Part shown: piece after piece, positions 1 through 10,367 of the stretch
How the letters are laid out: each line of letters starts with the position of its first letter
How positions within the stretch are numbered: position 1 is the first letter of the stretch
From: DATADW01 sp963733905
GTDB taxonomy: Bacteria > Actinomycetota > Acidimicrobiia > Spongiisociales > DATADW01
Length of the DNA stretch: 64,000 nucleotides
Direction of reading: 5' to 3'
NCBI GenBank assembly: GCA_963733905.1
Contig: CAVTEU010000008.1
Location: forward strand, 186,001-250,000
The notes under the pieces: model-generated
Database searches by the model: none
Told to the model about the DNA's origin: nothing
The model's input: only the letters and a program-made list of their open reading frames with translations
Translations under genes and position numbers: made by a program

Positions 1-506
1 GGCGAGGACCGCCGCAGTCTCCATCGATCCTCCATGGGTGAACTCCATCTCGTCCGGAAACAGGCGCATTGGTGATCACGTGAGACTCGGCGACGACGAC
101 ACGCAACGGGAACTGCTGCTGGGCACGATCGGCCCCCAAGCGGATCGCCGTCGAGTTGCCCTCGTGCCAGTTGACGACCACCACCCGCTCCACGCCGGCG
201 CCGGCGAGTCCCTCACAGGCGTCGACCAACAGTGCTGCCAATGTCTCCGGTCTGACGCTCAGCGTCCCCGGCCAGGGGAGGTGGTACGGAGCCACCCCGA
301 GCGGAGTAAGCGGGACGACGGGTGCCTGCAGCCGCTCCCCGACGCGCAGCGCGATGGTCAGGGCGGCGAAGGCGTCGGTTCCAAGTGGCAGGTGACCGCC
401 GTGCTGCTCGATGCTCCCCGTCACCAGCACCGCCGATCCCCCGCCGCAACGCCTCCTCGGCCTCGGGTTGGGTCATGTTGGCGAGAAGCATGCGCTCGTG
501 ACTCAA
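1..506 (-). CDS. creatininase-family amidohydrolase, 3' end outside the window, frameshifted
   Basis: Family members are metal-dependent amidases that open creatinine or related cyclic or linear amides in the cytoplasm. Read on the minus strand with small frame corrections, the sequence gives GSIEQHGGHLPLGTDAF, then VVVVNWHEGNS, then EFTHGGSMETAAVLA. These are the three conserved metal and active-site blocks of the family (E-Q-H, N-W-H-E-G-N, T-H-G-G-S-x-E-T). I chose a TTG start at 506 because GGAGGG lies about 9 bases upstream and the protein then begins MSHERMLLANMTQPEAEE. Two frame breaks are visible, one near a C5 run at about 440 and one near 65. It follows the LacI gene on the same strand, with an operator-like palindrome 30 bases upstream. 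The substrate is unknown, and the C-terminus lies outside the window. Confidence 0.8.
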
Positions 507-535
507 GTCCGATCTCCCTCCGGACCATTCGGGAT

Positions 536-551
536 GCACAAACGGTTGTTC
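536..551. promoter_or_regulatory. LacI-type operator, site 1 (core ACAAACGGTTGT)
   Basis: A CG-centred near-palindrome with core at 538-549 lies between the LacI gene and the creatininase gene, about 30 bases before the chosen TTG start. It matches the CAAnCGnTTG pattern found at seven other intergenic sites here. LacI-family operators typically have a central CG. The assignment is inferred from recurrence and position. Confidence 0.5.
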
Positions 552-577
552 AGGACACTAACCCCAGCTGGGGTGTG

Positions 578-1605
578 TCAGGTCCGAGGCGGAGCCGTCG
601 ACCCCCTGACCACCAGTTCGGGTGCGACAAGCTGGGTCTCGGCGGGCCGTCCCGGGTCGGAGATCGTCGCCAGCAGGATCCTCGCCGCCATGGAGCCGAG
701 CTCGTACTGGGAGATGCGCACCGTCGTCAGTGGTGGTGAGAACCGGTCGCTGTAGGGCATGTCGTTGAAGCCCACCACCGAGACGTCCCCTGGGCAGGTC
801 TTCCCGCGGTCCCTGATGGCATCGATCGCACCCAGGGCGAGGCGATCGTTTGCTGCGACCACGGCGGTTGTTTCCGGCCATTCCTCGAGAAGTTCACTCG
901 TCACCCGGTAGCCCTCCTCTTCGACGTGACGATTGGCGAAGCCTCGGCCCCCGGTCAGACCGGCTTCCCGGAGTGTCTCCTCGAAAGCCCCGAGGCGGTT
1001 GACGGTGGAGGACACGTCCTTCGGTCCCCCTACGTGCACGATGTTGCGATGACCCAGCGAGAGGAGGTGCTCCACCGCCATCCTGGTGCCGGCGTGATCG
1101 TCGGGTAGCACGGCGCTGGTGGTGGAGGTATCCGCGCCCCGGTTGAAGAGGACGACGGGGATCCCCTCTTCGACGAGTCCGGCGAGAACCCGATCGTCGT
1201 CCCTGGCGATTCCGTAGAGCAGACCCTCGGCTTGGACGCCGAGCATGGCCGACACCTGCACCTCGGCGTGCTCGGGGTCGTCGTCCGTGCTGGCGAGTAG
1301 CAACGAGTAGCCATCCGCAGAGAGGACATCGCCTGCGCCTCGCGTGATCCCTGCCTGATACAGATTCGCCACGTCGGGGACGACCATCCCGACGACGAGA
1401 GTCCGTCCGGTGCGGAGGGCACGAGCGATGGTGTTCGGCCGGTAACCCAACCTTCGGGCCACATCGCGGATGCGACGCTCGGTGTCCTGGGTGATCCGAC
1501 CTGCCGCCGCCCGGTCATTGAGAACACGGGAGACGGTGGAGACGTGCACTCCCGCCTCTCGAGCGACATCACGCAGCGTGGGCTTGGCCGACCTGGTCTC
1601 GCCAT
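578..1605 (-). CDS. LacI-family transcriptional regulator (frameshift near N-terminus)
   Basis: A sugar- or metabolite-responsive repressor of about 340 residues. The N-terminal helix-turn-helix reads TLRDVAREAGVHVSTVSRVL and is followed by the hinge segment IARALRTGRT. A periplasmic-binding-protein-like effector domain with GLLYGIARD, HVGGPKDVSST and SVVGFNDMPYSDRFSPPLTT fills the rest. The first residues MARPGRP (ATG at 1605) are in a different frame from KPTLRDVA, so one base is probably missing near 1585; a clean downstream start would cut off half of the helix-turn-helix. The recognition helix (HVSTVSR) is of the class that binds CG-centred palindromes, and eight such sites occur in the window. 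The effector is unknown. Confidence 0.88.
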
Positions 1606-1722
1606 CTCCCGTTGATCACGGAGGCGAGCGTACCCAAGCTGATTCTCACCACCTATCCGGAGCAGACCGGCCGGTTGTTTCCTAGCTTGGGCGCGCTCGC
1701 AGGCAAGAAAAGGCGAGCAACA

Positions 1723-2946
1723 ATGCATCCCGAGGACACGTCCGGTTTTCGACTCGTCGGTCACTCCGACCTGATGGGGCACGGCGACGGGATGCAGGTC
1801 ATGCCCCACGGCGACGTTCTCTATGTCGGCCATTTCGGCCCGAGCGGCAAGGGCACCTCGATCCTCGACATCTCGGACCCGACGGCGCCGCAGGTGATCC
1901 GGCAGTGGGATGCCCCCCCGGGATCACACACCCACAAGGTGCAGGTGGCGGACGGCCTCCTGCTGGTCAACCACGAGCTGTTCCGGAGTGAGGGACCGGC
2001 CCCGGTGGGTATGGCGGTCTACGACCTCGATGACCCGGAGAACCCGACGCAGGTCGGCTTCTTCGACACCGGTGGGCGGGGTGTTCACCGGATCGTGTAC
2101 GAAGGGGGGGACCATGCCTACATCTCGGCGACACCCGACGGCTACCGCGGCCGGATCTGGCTGATCGTCGACGTCTCCGATCCGACCAACCCGACCGAGA
2201 CGGGGCGCTGGTGGTGGCCGGGTATGTGGGAGGCCGGTGGCGAGACCCTGGAGACTCCGGACGGGGAGGAATGGCAGGTCCACCACGCCTTGGTCCACGG
2301 CGATCGCGCCTATCTGGGTTTCTGGGACGGGGGGATGGTGGTGATCGACATATCCGATCTCGCCGGTCCAAAGACGATCTCACGCCTCTGGTGGGAGGAA
2401 GGAGGCCACACCCACACGGCGCTTCCGCTGCCCGACCGCAACCTGGTGGTGGTCACAGACGAGGCGGTGACCGAAGGCTGTGACGGAGACAGACACATGG
2501 TGAGGATCGTGGATGTCACCGACGAGACCGCACCCTTCGTCCGCTCGATCTGCCCCGTCCCCGAGGGCGACTTCTGCGAACGGGGCCTCCGATTCGGGGC
2601 ACATTGCCTGCACGAGAATCGCCCCAACAGCTATCGAAGCCAGGAGTTGATGTTCGTCACCTACTTCAACGCAGGTCTCAGGGTGTACGACGTCGCCGAC
2701 CCCGACGCTCCCGTAGAGGTGGCCCACTGGATCCCGGAGTGTCCACCGAACCAGGCAGCGGCGCAGATCAACGACGTCTTCGTCGCCGAGGATCACACCG
2801 TGTACGTGACCGACAGGGTCAACGGTGGCGTCTACATCCTCGAGCCCGACGCCGCACTCTCAGCACACATGACACGTGTCGGCAACATGATCGTGCAGTC
2901 ACCTGGCGAGCGGAGCGTCCAGCGCCTCGGTTCAGCGGCGACTCGG
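1723..2946 (+). CDS. LVIVD-repeat beta-propeller protein
   Basis: The protein contains repeated blades such as LYVGHFGPSGKGTSILDISD, IWLIVDVSDPTNPTETGRWW, GGMVVIDISD and LMFVTYFNAGLRVYDVADPD, the signature of LVIVD repeats forming a beta-propeller. Such proteins have no agreed enzymatic function. The start is the ATG at 1723 (MHPEDTSGFRLVGHSDLMGH); the frame stays open upstream to 1612 but lacks homology-like sequence there. No stop occurs near the end of the last blade (ILEPDAAL, about 2855). The frame runs on antisense to the permease gene until 3846, so the natural stop was probably lost to an indel; a neighbouring frame has TGA at 2870-2872. The end given is approximate. It is divergent from LacI and convergent with the ABC operon. 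Confidence 0.72.
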
Positions 2947-3895
2947 TCAGCGCAATTCGGTCAGCGCAATCGGTTCGGGGTCGAGCACGTCGCGCAGACC
3001 ATCACCGACCAGGTTGAACGAGAGCGCCCAGAGGAACACCATGGCACCGGGGATGGTCGAGGTCCACCACCGCCCGGCGACGATGTCTGCCTGGCCCTCG
3101 CTCACCAGGGTCCCCCACTCCGCCTGACCGGCGACCGAGAGGCCGATGAAAGCCAGCGTGGCCCCCAGCAACAGGGCGTGGCCCATGTCCAGCGTTGCCT
3201 GCACCGCCACCGGCGTGATCGAGTTGGGCAAGATGTCGCGCCGGATGATCCCGAACTTGGAGTCGCCGATCGCCCGCGCCGCGTCGACATAGTCCTCTTC
3301 GCGGACCTGGAGGATCTGACTTCGGATGATCCGGGCATAGCGCGCCCACATGATGACTGCCAGCGCCACGACGATATTGATGAAGGATGGCCCCAAGATG
3401 GCGGCGATGGCGAGCGGGAAGATCAGTGCCGGGATGGAGAGGAAGACGTCCACGACTCGCATGAGGAAGGCGTCGACCTTGCCACCGATGATCCCCGCGG
3501 TGCACCCCACGATCAGCCCGATGAAGACGGCTCCGGCGACGACGGACAGCGACAGAACGAGGGAGAGCCGTGCCCCCCAGACGACCCCGTAGAGAACGTC
3601 GCCGCCGAGGCGCGTGGTGCCCAATGGATGGCCCTCGGAACCGGGGGGAACCGCCACCGAGCTCAGATCCCTCGGCATCTGATAGGCACCGCGCGGGTTT
3701 TCGGGAACCAGCAGCGGGGCGAAGATCGCCATGCCGATGAGAACGAAGATGATGATGGCTCCGACCCTCGTGCTCCCTCTGCTGAACACGTCCTTCGTGG
3801 TCGACCACAGTCGCCTTGTCCTGACCTTGAATGGCGTTTCGCGTGACTACCTGAGCCGGGGGCGCAGCCTCGACTTGGACCGTCTCGATCGACAT
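2947..3895 (-). CDS. ABC transporter permease, DppC type
   Basis: The second inner-membrane permease of a peptide/nickel/opine-class importer. It has several hydrophobic segments (GAIIIFVLIGMAIFAPLLVP, LSLVLSLSVVAGAVFIGLIV and others) and the EAA loop DYVDAARAIGDSKFGIIRRD that docks on the ATPase. The ATG at 3895 (MSIETVQVEAAPPAQ) starts 3 bases after the DppB stop. The frame breaks once near 3845, and the reading continues as TPFKVRTRRLWSTTKDVFSRG. It is the last gene of a three-gene operon with no ATPase gene following. The C-terminal codons lie in a small direct duplication (TCGGTCAGCGCAAT twice, around 2943-2972). Confidence 0.85.
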
Positions 3896-3897
3896 GG

Positions 3898-4910
3898 CTA
3901 GGCCTTCCTCAAGACGACGCGGCGGTCGAGGTACCCGTAGAGGACGTCGACGATCATGTTGATGGTGAGGAAGAGAATGCTGGTGAAGATGACAAATGCC
4001 AGCGTCGTCGCCTGGTCGCCGCTCAACACCGAGTCGGCCATCCAGCTGCCGAGCCCCGGCCAGCCAAAGATGGTCTCGACCACGACGGTGCCCTCGAACA
4101 TGATCCCGACCGAGATGCCGATGACGGTGATCGTCGGGATGAAGGCGTTGCGGCGGGCATGGCGGCGGACCACGAGGCGCTCGGGGAGACCACGGGCGCG
4201 GGCGGCATCGACATAGTCCTTGCCCATCTCCTCGAGAAGCGACGAGCGCATCATCCTGGTCACGATGCCGACCGCGGCGTAACCGAGCGTGATCGCCGGA
4301 AGGACCAGATGCCAAAGGGCGTCCCTCAGCGCCTGGAGATGTTCCCGGCGATCAACGAGTCGATCACATAGAAGTTGGTGGGATGGGCGATGCTGTTCCA
4401 TATCTCCGGGTCCGACCTCCCATGGGGGAACCATCCCAGGTTGGCCCAGAAGATGATGAGGAGGACGATCCCAAGCCAGAAGGTGGGCATGCTCGCCCCT
4501 CCCACGGCGAACACGCTGGAGAACTGATCGGCCAGTCGATTCCGGCGCCTGGCGGCGAAGGTCCCGAGCCCGACCCCAAGGGTGACCGCCCACAGCGCCG
4601 CGGCGGCACCCAACTCGAAGGAAGCGGCGATCTTCTTGGGGAAGACGTCGATCACCGGCGCGGCGGCAACCGCCGACCAGCCGAACTCGCCTTGAAACAC
4701 CCCGCCGAGCCACGCCAGGTACTGGATCGGCAGCGGTTCGTCGAGGTTGAACCGCTCCTCGAGGGCTGCGACCTCCTCGTCGGTCATCCCCGGCTCCAGA
4801 TAGGAGCCGATGGGCGATCCGCCGATACGGGTCAGGGTGAACACCAGGATGCTCACCGCCAAGATCACGAAGGGCAGTGCCAGCAGCCTTCGACCGATGT
4901 ATCTATGCAA
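3898..4910 (-). CDS. ABC transporter permease, DppB type (frameshifted)
   Basis: The first inner-membrane permease of the peptide/opine-class importer. The N-terminus, MHRYIGRRLLALPFVILAVS, is the typical first membrane helix, followed by a long external loop and further helices. The EAA loop is KDYVDAARARGLPERLVVRR, and the protein ends with YGYLDRRVVLRKA. One frame break near 4340 separates VIDSLIAGNI from LQALRDALWHLVLPAITLGY. Both halves match the family without a gap, so an indel in one gene is more likely than two genes. It lies 62 bases after the binding-protein stop and abuts DppC. Confidence 0.85.
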
Positions 4911-4971
4911 CCGTCAAGCTCCTAGAGCCAGCCTAGGCAACCCTCCCCTATTACGAAACCCGACCCGTTCC

Positions 4972-6671
4972 TCACTTGTCGTAGATGGCCCAGTACTGGG
5001 AGGGCCGCGGCCACATCGGGTTCTCCACGTGGCCCTGTCACCCAGTCGCCAGCGGCCGAGGGTGCGCCCTCGTTGGCCGGCATGATCCACGCCGCCTCCT
5101 CGTAGAGCACCGTCTGGATCTCGGAGAGGATCTGGAGCCGCTCCTCTTCGTCCAGGGTGGCGCGTGCCGCCGCGACCAGGTCGTCGACCGCCTGGGCGTC
5201 GGTGTAGCCGTCGGCGAAGCTGTTCACCGCCCCGTACCGGCCATCCGATAGCGCGGCGTCGAACAGGTAGGCGTCGGGGTTGCTGTATTGCGAGCTGGTG
5301 TACGACCACATCCCCACCGGCAGCGGGTCGGTGGCCAGCTGCTCGTCGAATTGCGCCTCAGGCAACTGCATCACGTTGACGTGGAAGTTGGGGTTGAGCG
5401 CCTCGATGCTGTCCTTGAGCGTCAGGGCCGCTCCGGTGAATCCCTCGTGGGTCTGGTCGGTGATGATCGAGACGGTGAATCCCTCGTCCCAATAGCCGGC
5501 CTCGGTGAAGAGCTGCTCGGCCATGGCGGGATCGGTTGGGATAGATCGGGGCGTCCGGGTCGTATCCGAACATCCCGATGGGGAGGACGAAGCTGGCCCG
5601 GCCACCCTGCCCGCCGAGGATCCCGTCGATGTATCCCTGATAGTCGAAGGCGTAGTTGAACGCCTGCCGTATCCGCACGTCCTGGAAGAAGTCGGGCGGG
5701 ATGGTGTCACCCTCGGGAACCTCGGCGATGTTCATGTTCATCCCGATGAGGAGGACCTGGAGGTCCAGGGTCTCTGTGTCGAGCACTGCATGCTCGATCG
5801 GCTCGATCGAGGGCACGTCGGTGGGGCTGATGTCGATGATGTCGTATTCCCTGGCCTGCAGACCGGTGGCCGGCGAGTCGACGATCAACTCCCAGCGCAC
5901 CGGCAGGTGGGCCGGCTCGCCCCAGTAGTCAGGGTTGATGTCGAAGGTCATCCGGTCGCCACGCTCCCAGGTGGCGAGGGTGTAAGGACCGCTGCCAACC
6001 ATGTTCTGGGCCATGTACTCGTTGGGCGTGCCCGCCTCGACGCCGCCATTGGCCTCGACCGCGTCCATGCTGACGATGCTGGCCGGGGGAAAGGCGGCCA
6101 GGTGGAGGAATGCGGCGTCGACGCTGCTGAGCGTCACCTCGAACGTGAGGTCGTCGACCACCCGGAAGTCTCGGCCACGTTGGCGAAGAGCTGGGGCTTG
6201 ACCCTCGGGAAGGGCCATCTCGACGACCCGGTCCCATGAGTACTCGACGTCCTCGGCGGTGAGGTCGGTCCCGTCCGAGAAGACGACGCCCTCGCGCAGC
6301 GGGAAGGTGTAGGTGAGCCCGTCCTCGGAGATCAACCCGTTCTCGATGGTGGGGACCTCGGTGGAGAGCGAGGGGACGGGAGAGCCGCCGTCAGGGGGTA
6401 TGGCCACGAGACGGTCGTAGACGTTGAGGATCACGTTCATGCCGACGTCGTTCCCGCCCACCGCGGCGGGGTCGATGTTCGTTACGTCGTCGTTCACCGT
6501 GGCGATGAGCACATCCGGGTTGGGAACGTCACCGCTGGTCTCGCCACCTGCCGCGGTCGAACCCGAAGCGGCGGACGTGTCCGTAGTGGTGCCTTGCCCG
6601 CACGCCGCCAACACCAGCGGGAGAACGGCGCACAGGGCCAAGATCCTCCGCGCAATCGAAGCTCGTCCCAT
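4972..6671 (-). CDS. ABC transporter substrate-binding lipoprotein, family 5 (DppA/OppA type)
   Basis: An extracytoplasmic receptor of the importer encoded with the two permeases. The ATG at 6671 follows GAGGAGG with good spacing and opens a lipoprotein signal peptide, RRILALCAVLPLVLAAC, with lipobox LAAC. A Ser/Thr/Gly-rich linker and the SBP_bac_5 fold follow, including LREGVVFSDGTDLTAEDVEYSWDR. The frame breaks near 5545 and near 5035. After the second break the protein ends ENPMWPRPSQYWAIYDK with TGA at 4974-4972, a more natural end than the open-frame stop at 4922. Ligands of this family include peptides, opines, nickel and glycosides. The specificity cannot be read, although the M24 enzymes next door suggest dipeptides or amidino compounds. 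Confidence 0.88.
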
Positions 6672-6720
6672 GGGAGTCCTCCTCAGTTCCATCCTTCGCG
6701 AACGGTTCTCGATCGGCTGC

Positions 6721-6732
6721 CCAATCGTTTGC
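6721..6732. promoter_or_regulatory. LacI-type operator, site 2 (CCAATCGTTTGC)
   Basis: A CG-centred 12-mer lies 50 bases upstream of the binding-protein start and between the divergent ABC operon and the first M24 gene. It matches the shared pattern at all positions except the outermost base. Confidence 0.55.
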
Positions 6733-6854
6733 AACGTAACTATCCGAGCGTCCCAGTGTCAACCGAAACCGGGGGGTGATTCTGACGAATCATCCCCCCG
6801 AGGTCCAGCTCGCTCCTGGCTAGGGTCGCCCCTCCCCGTCACAGGAGCGAGACC

Positions 6855-8022
6855 GTGGCGTCGACCGACTTGTACCCGCGATTCGGCGAAGAAGAGATCG
6901 CCCGCCGCCACGATCTGGTTCGGTCGTTCCTCGCCGAGTCCGACCTCGACGGGCTGGTGGTTTTCGGCTGGTCGGCACAGAACCGCACCGCCCAGGCCGA
7001 CGTCTACTACCTCTCCGGCTACCTCGGGATGAGGGACAACTACGTGATCTTCCCTCGTGAAGGGGAGCCCACCCTCTTCGCCCAGAGCTACAACCACGTA
7101 CCCAACGCGGCGCAGGTCTCCTTCCTCGACGACGTCAGGTGGGGTGGCGCCGACAATGGCGTCACCGTGGGGGAGGACCTCCTGGCCCGGGGTCTCGGTG
7201 AGGTGGGGGTGGTCGGCTGGATGCCCTATCAGCAGTACGAGTCGATGCGGAGGACAACCGGCGATCGCTGTTCCTTCGGGGACGTGACCCGTGAGTTCCG
7301 CACGATCCGGCTCAAGAAGAGCGATGAAGAGCTGGAGTGGCTGAAGCGGGGAGCCGCATTCACCGACGCCGCCCTCGCCGCACTCCGGGATGCGCTGGTC
7401 CCCGGGGTCAAGGAGTACGAGTTGGCGGAGGCCATCGAGCACTCCTATCTCGGTGCCGGCGGGTTGACCACCTTCTATTACATCGCATCGACACCGATGA
7501 GCGATCCGGACAGATGCGTCCCGGCACAGGTCCTGTCGAATCGGGAGATCCAGGCGGGTGATGTGGTGACCTGCGAGCTCAGCGCCTCGTATGCCGGCTA
7601 CGCCGGTCAGGGTCTTCGCACCTATACCGTTTCACAGGAGCCCACCTCCCAGATCGCCGACCTGCACGCCGTGGCCGAGGACGTGTATCACAAGGTCGCC
7701 GCCGCCATAAGGACGGGGGCCGCGGTCGAGGAGGTGTGGGATGCGTCGGAGGCGGTCTCCGAACGAGGGCTTCAGCATCAGAGACGACCTGGTGCACGGT
7801 TATGGCATCGGTCTGTTGCCTCCGTGGATCCGCACCAGGCAAACTACCCGGGGGCGAGACGACGACTGGCGCTTCGAGGCCGGCCAGACGGTGGTGATCC
7901 AGCCCAACGTCATCACCATGGACGAAACCGCAGGGGTACAGGTGGGAGAGCTGTGCGTGGTCACCGACGAAGGGGCGGTCTCGCTGCATTCCTTCCCGCT
8001 ACAGCTCATCAGGGCGGGATGA
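6855..8022 (+). CDS. M24 (creatinase/aminopeptidase P-fold) protein with altered metal site, frameshifted
   Basis: A two-domain pita-bread protein of about 390 residues: a creatinase-N domain (DLYPRFGEEEIARRHDLVRS) followed by the M24 fold. The GTG at 6855 has AGGAG upstream. The frame breaks near 7762 inside EEVWDASEAVS and resumes with NEGFSIRDDLVHGYGIG. Where active metallopeptidases have Asp-x10-Asp, this protein has Glu and Gln (CELSASYAGYAGQG), and the usual EPG Glu is Gln (VVIQPN). Creatinase and related amidinohydrolases have likewise lost the metals, so a non-peptidase C-N hydrolase is plausible. It is followed after 43 bases by a DapA-family gene and diverges from the ABC operon. 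Confidence 0.8.
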
Positions 8023-8065
8023 CCGGGTTGTCGTTGCCGCCGGCAGCAGAGAGGAGAGGCGAATC

Positions 8066-9049
8066 ATGACCGCATTGGGCTCGGCCAAGGAGGCGGCATT
8101 CGAGAAGGTGAAGGGGTTGTGGATCGCCATTCCCACACCCTTCACATCATCGGGAGAGGTCGACGAGGGGGCATTGCGCAAGGCGGTGGACCACTACATC
8201 GATGGCTTGGAGGTCGATGGGATCTTCTGCGGCGGCGTGATGGGCGAGTTCTGGGCGCTGACGGTGGAAGAGCGTGCCCGCGTCCACGAGGTAGTGCTCA
8301 GCACAGCGGCGCGACGGGTGCCGGTGATGGCCCACATCGGGCATCACGTCTACTCCGAGGCGGCGCAACTCAGCCGTCACGCCGAGCAGATCGGCGCCGA
8401 CTTCGTCATCGCCATCAACCCCTACTACCCGATCAAGCCCAGCGACGACATGGTGCGCGACTGGTACCGGCGCCTCACCTCCGAGTCCTCGGTGCCCTTC
8501 TTCCTCTTCAACACTTCGTACTCGGGGTACGCCTTGAGCCCTTCCTTGATCGCCGAGCTCAGCGAACTCGAGACGGTGTGCGGGATCAAGAACCCCAAGC
8601 CGATGGACCACCTGCTCGAGGTCCACGACCTGGTCGGTGACCGCATCGTCGTCTGTGATGCCGACGAGGGCGACTGGCTCTCGCTCCATCTCGACCACGG
8701 GTTTCCGGCGCTCATGTCGACCCCGGCGCTGGCCATGTACCAGACACCCGGCCACCGCCCCGTCCTCGACTACACGCGCCTGGCAGACGCCGGGGACATC
8801 GAAGGGGCCTGGGAGTTGCAGGGAACACTGGGACGGGAGCGGGACGCCTTCCAGCGCTGGATGCGCGACCAGTGGCTGGCCCATGGCGAGGGGGCGATAC
8901 CCATCGCCGAACTGAAGGCGTGGCTCGGGCTGATGGGGCTGCCGCAGGGTCCGGTCCGCCCGCCGCTGATCCCCTTGAGCGAGGCGCGGATCAATGCTCT
9001 GACAGCCGACCTCGACGGCCTCGGACTGCTCGATTCGATCTCTCCGTGA
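8066..9049 (+). CDS. dihydrodipicolinate synthase (DapA/NanA)-family lyase or aldolase
   Basis: An intact TIM-barrel class I aldolase-type enzyme of 327 residues. GAGGAGAGG precedes the ATG. GVMGEFWALTVEER corresponds to the GxTGE carboxylate-binding block, INPYYPIKP carries the catalytic tyrosine region, and CGIKNPKPMDH carries the Schiff-base lysine. These enzymes join or cleave 2-oxo acids, typically pyruvate with an aldehyde. Lying between two M24 genes rather than near lysine or cell-wall genes, it is more likely a catabolic aldolase or dehydratase than DapA itself. The substrate is unknown. Confidence 0.85.
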   Translation: MTALGSAKEAAFEKVKGLWIAIPTPFTSSGEVDEGALRKAVDHYIDGLEVDGIFCGGVMGEFWALTVEERARVHEVVLSTAARRVPVMAHIGHHVYSEAAQLSRHAEQIGADFVIAINPYYPIKPSDDMVRDWYRRLTSESSVPFFLFNTSYSGYALSPSLIAELSELETVCGIKNPKPMDHLLEVHDLVGDRIVVCDADEGDWLSLHLDHGFPALMSTPALAMYQTPGHRPVLDYTRLADAGDIEGAWELQGTLGRERDAFQRWMRDQWLAHGEGAIPIAELKAWLGLMGLPQGPVRPPLIPLSEARINALTADLDGLGLLDSISP

Positions 9050-9077
9050 ACCGTCCGACGATTGAAAAGGAGAACCG

Positions 9078-10353
9078 ATGACACCGGGTGACATCGATTT
9101 CAAGGAAGCCGCCGGGAAGCTGCACACCGAGGTCTTCGGCCGGGTCGCCAACACACCCTGGTACTCCGACGCCGTGTACCCGCGCTTCTCCGATGAGGAG
9201 TACCAGCGCCGCTTCGACGCCACGCGGGAGAAGATGAAGCGCCTCGGGCTCGACGTGCTCATCGCCTCGGGCGGTCCCAACCATTGGAGCTGGGGTGGCG
9301 GAATGCGATGGCTCAGCAACCACTGGGAGTGGCACGGCATGTCGGCCTATGTCGTCGTGCCCCCCGACGGCGAGCCGGTGCTCATCTGTGGCCCCGGCGG
9401 CGCCCATCGTGAGGCGGTGCGTCGGGCCACCCCCCTCGAAGGACGTGCGCCACTCGCGGTGGGGGCGGTCCGGCGATGTGATCGTCGATTTGGTCAAGGA
9501 GTGGGGTCTGGCCGACGCCACCATCGGGATCTCCTGCGTCGACCCCGTCTTCGGTCACCACCTGCCAGTCGACGAGTGGGAGCGGATTCGCCAGGGGCTG
9601 CCCGATGCCACGCTGGAGAGAGTGGGGGATTTCTTCCACGAGCTGGTCCACGTCAAGAGCGACGAGGAGATCGAGTGTGTCCGCCGCGCCGGGGAGCTGA
9701 TGGATCAGGCGTTCCACGCAATGATCGCCATCGCCCGGCCCGGGGTGACCGAGTACCAGCTGGCCGCCGCCGCCACCCACGCCGTGATGGACGGTGGCGG
9801 GCAGATGGACTTCACAATCATCGGATCGACCCCCACCAGCAATCCGGGCATGGTGTTCGGCAACCCATGGCCATCGGACCGCAAGCTGGAGAAGGGCGAC
9901 ATCATCATCAACGAGCTTGCCTGCGGCTACCGCGGGTACTCGGTGCAGCTGGGCACGCCGATCTGCATCGGGGAGCCCCCGGCGTGGATCCGCCGGTTCT
10001 TCGAGGACATCGTCCTGCCTGGATACGACCTGATGGCCGAACAATTGGTGGGAGGCAACACCTGGGACGATGTGATGAAGGCGAGCCGGTTCTTCCAGGA
10101 GAAGGGCTACGACTCGAGGCCCTTGTTCCTCCATTGCATCGACTTCGTCAGCCACCCGCCCCACGTCATGGCGGACCACGTGCTGGCCGAGCCCAACGAG
10201 CTCGAGCTAGCCGCGGGGACCGTGGCCATGCTGGAGCCGACCATCATCACCCCCGATGGCTTGCTGGGGATCTTCTTCGGGCGCACCTATGTGCTCACCG
10301 ATGGCGGCAACGAGAAGGTCACCAGGTTCCCCCACGAGTTGATGGTGATCTGA
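9078..10353 (+). CDS. M24-fold protein with degenerate metal ligands, frameshifted
   Basis: A second creatinase/aminopeptidase-P-like protein of about 425 residues, starting at an ATG preceded by AAAAGGAG. The frame breaks near 9443 in a C6 run: HREAVRRAT continues as DVRHSRWGRSGDVIVDLVKE. In the C-terminal pita-bread domain the Asp-x10-Asp metal pair is replaced by Glu and Gln (INELACGYRGYSVQLG). The last metal Glu is also not evident (GIFFGRTYVLTDGG). The protein is therefore unlikely to be a dinuclear metallopeptidase. It lies 28 bases after the aldolase gene, in the same transcription unit as the first M24 gene. Confidence 0.8.
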
Positions 10354-10367
10354 CCGGCTTCGGTCAG
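10350..10367. terminator. bidirectional hairpin at convergent stop codons
   Basis: CTGACCG-GCTT-CGGTCAG forms a perfect 7-bp stem with a 4-base loop. The left arm contains the TGA of the M24 gene and the right arm contains the stop of the opposing hydrolase. There is no T-run, so termination efficiency is uncertain. Confidence 0.5.

Noticed and set aside
1666..1680. Possible ninth operator (CCGGTTGTTT) between LacI and LVIVD genes
   Set aside because: Only the right half matches; the left half lacks CAAnC. Recorded as a half site at most.
2947..3846. Open continuation of the LVIVD frame for 900 bases
   Set aside because: It is antisense to the DppC permease and its translation is charged and repetitive; the true stop was probably lost to an indel.
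8066..9049. Biosynthetic DapA of lysine synthesis
   Set aside because: The context is M24 and transporter genes, and the GTTGE-type block is altered to GVMGE; a catabolic lyase or aldolase is more likely.
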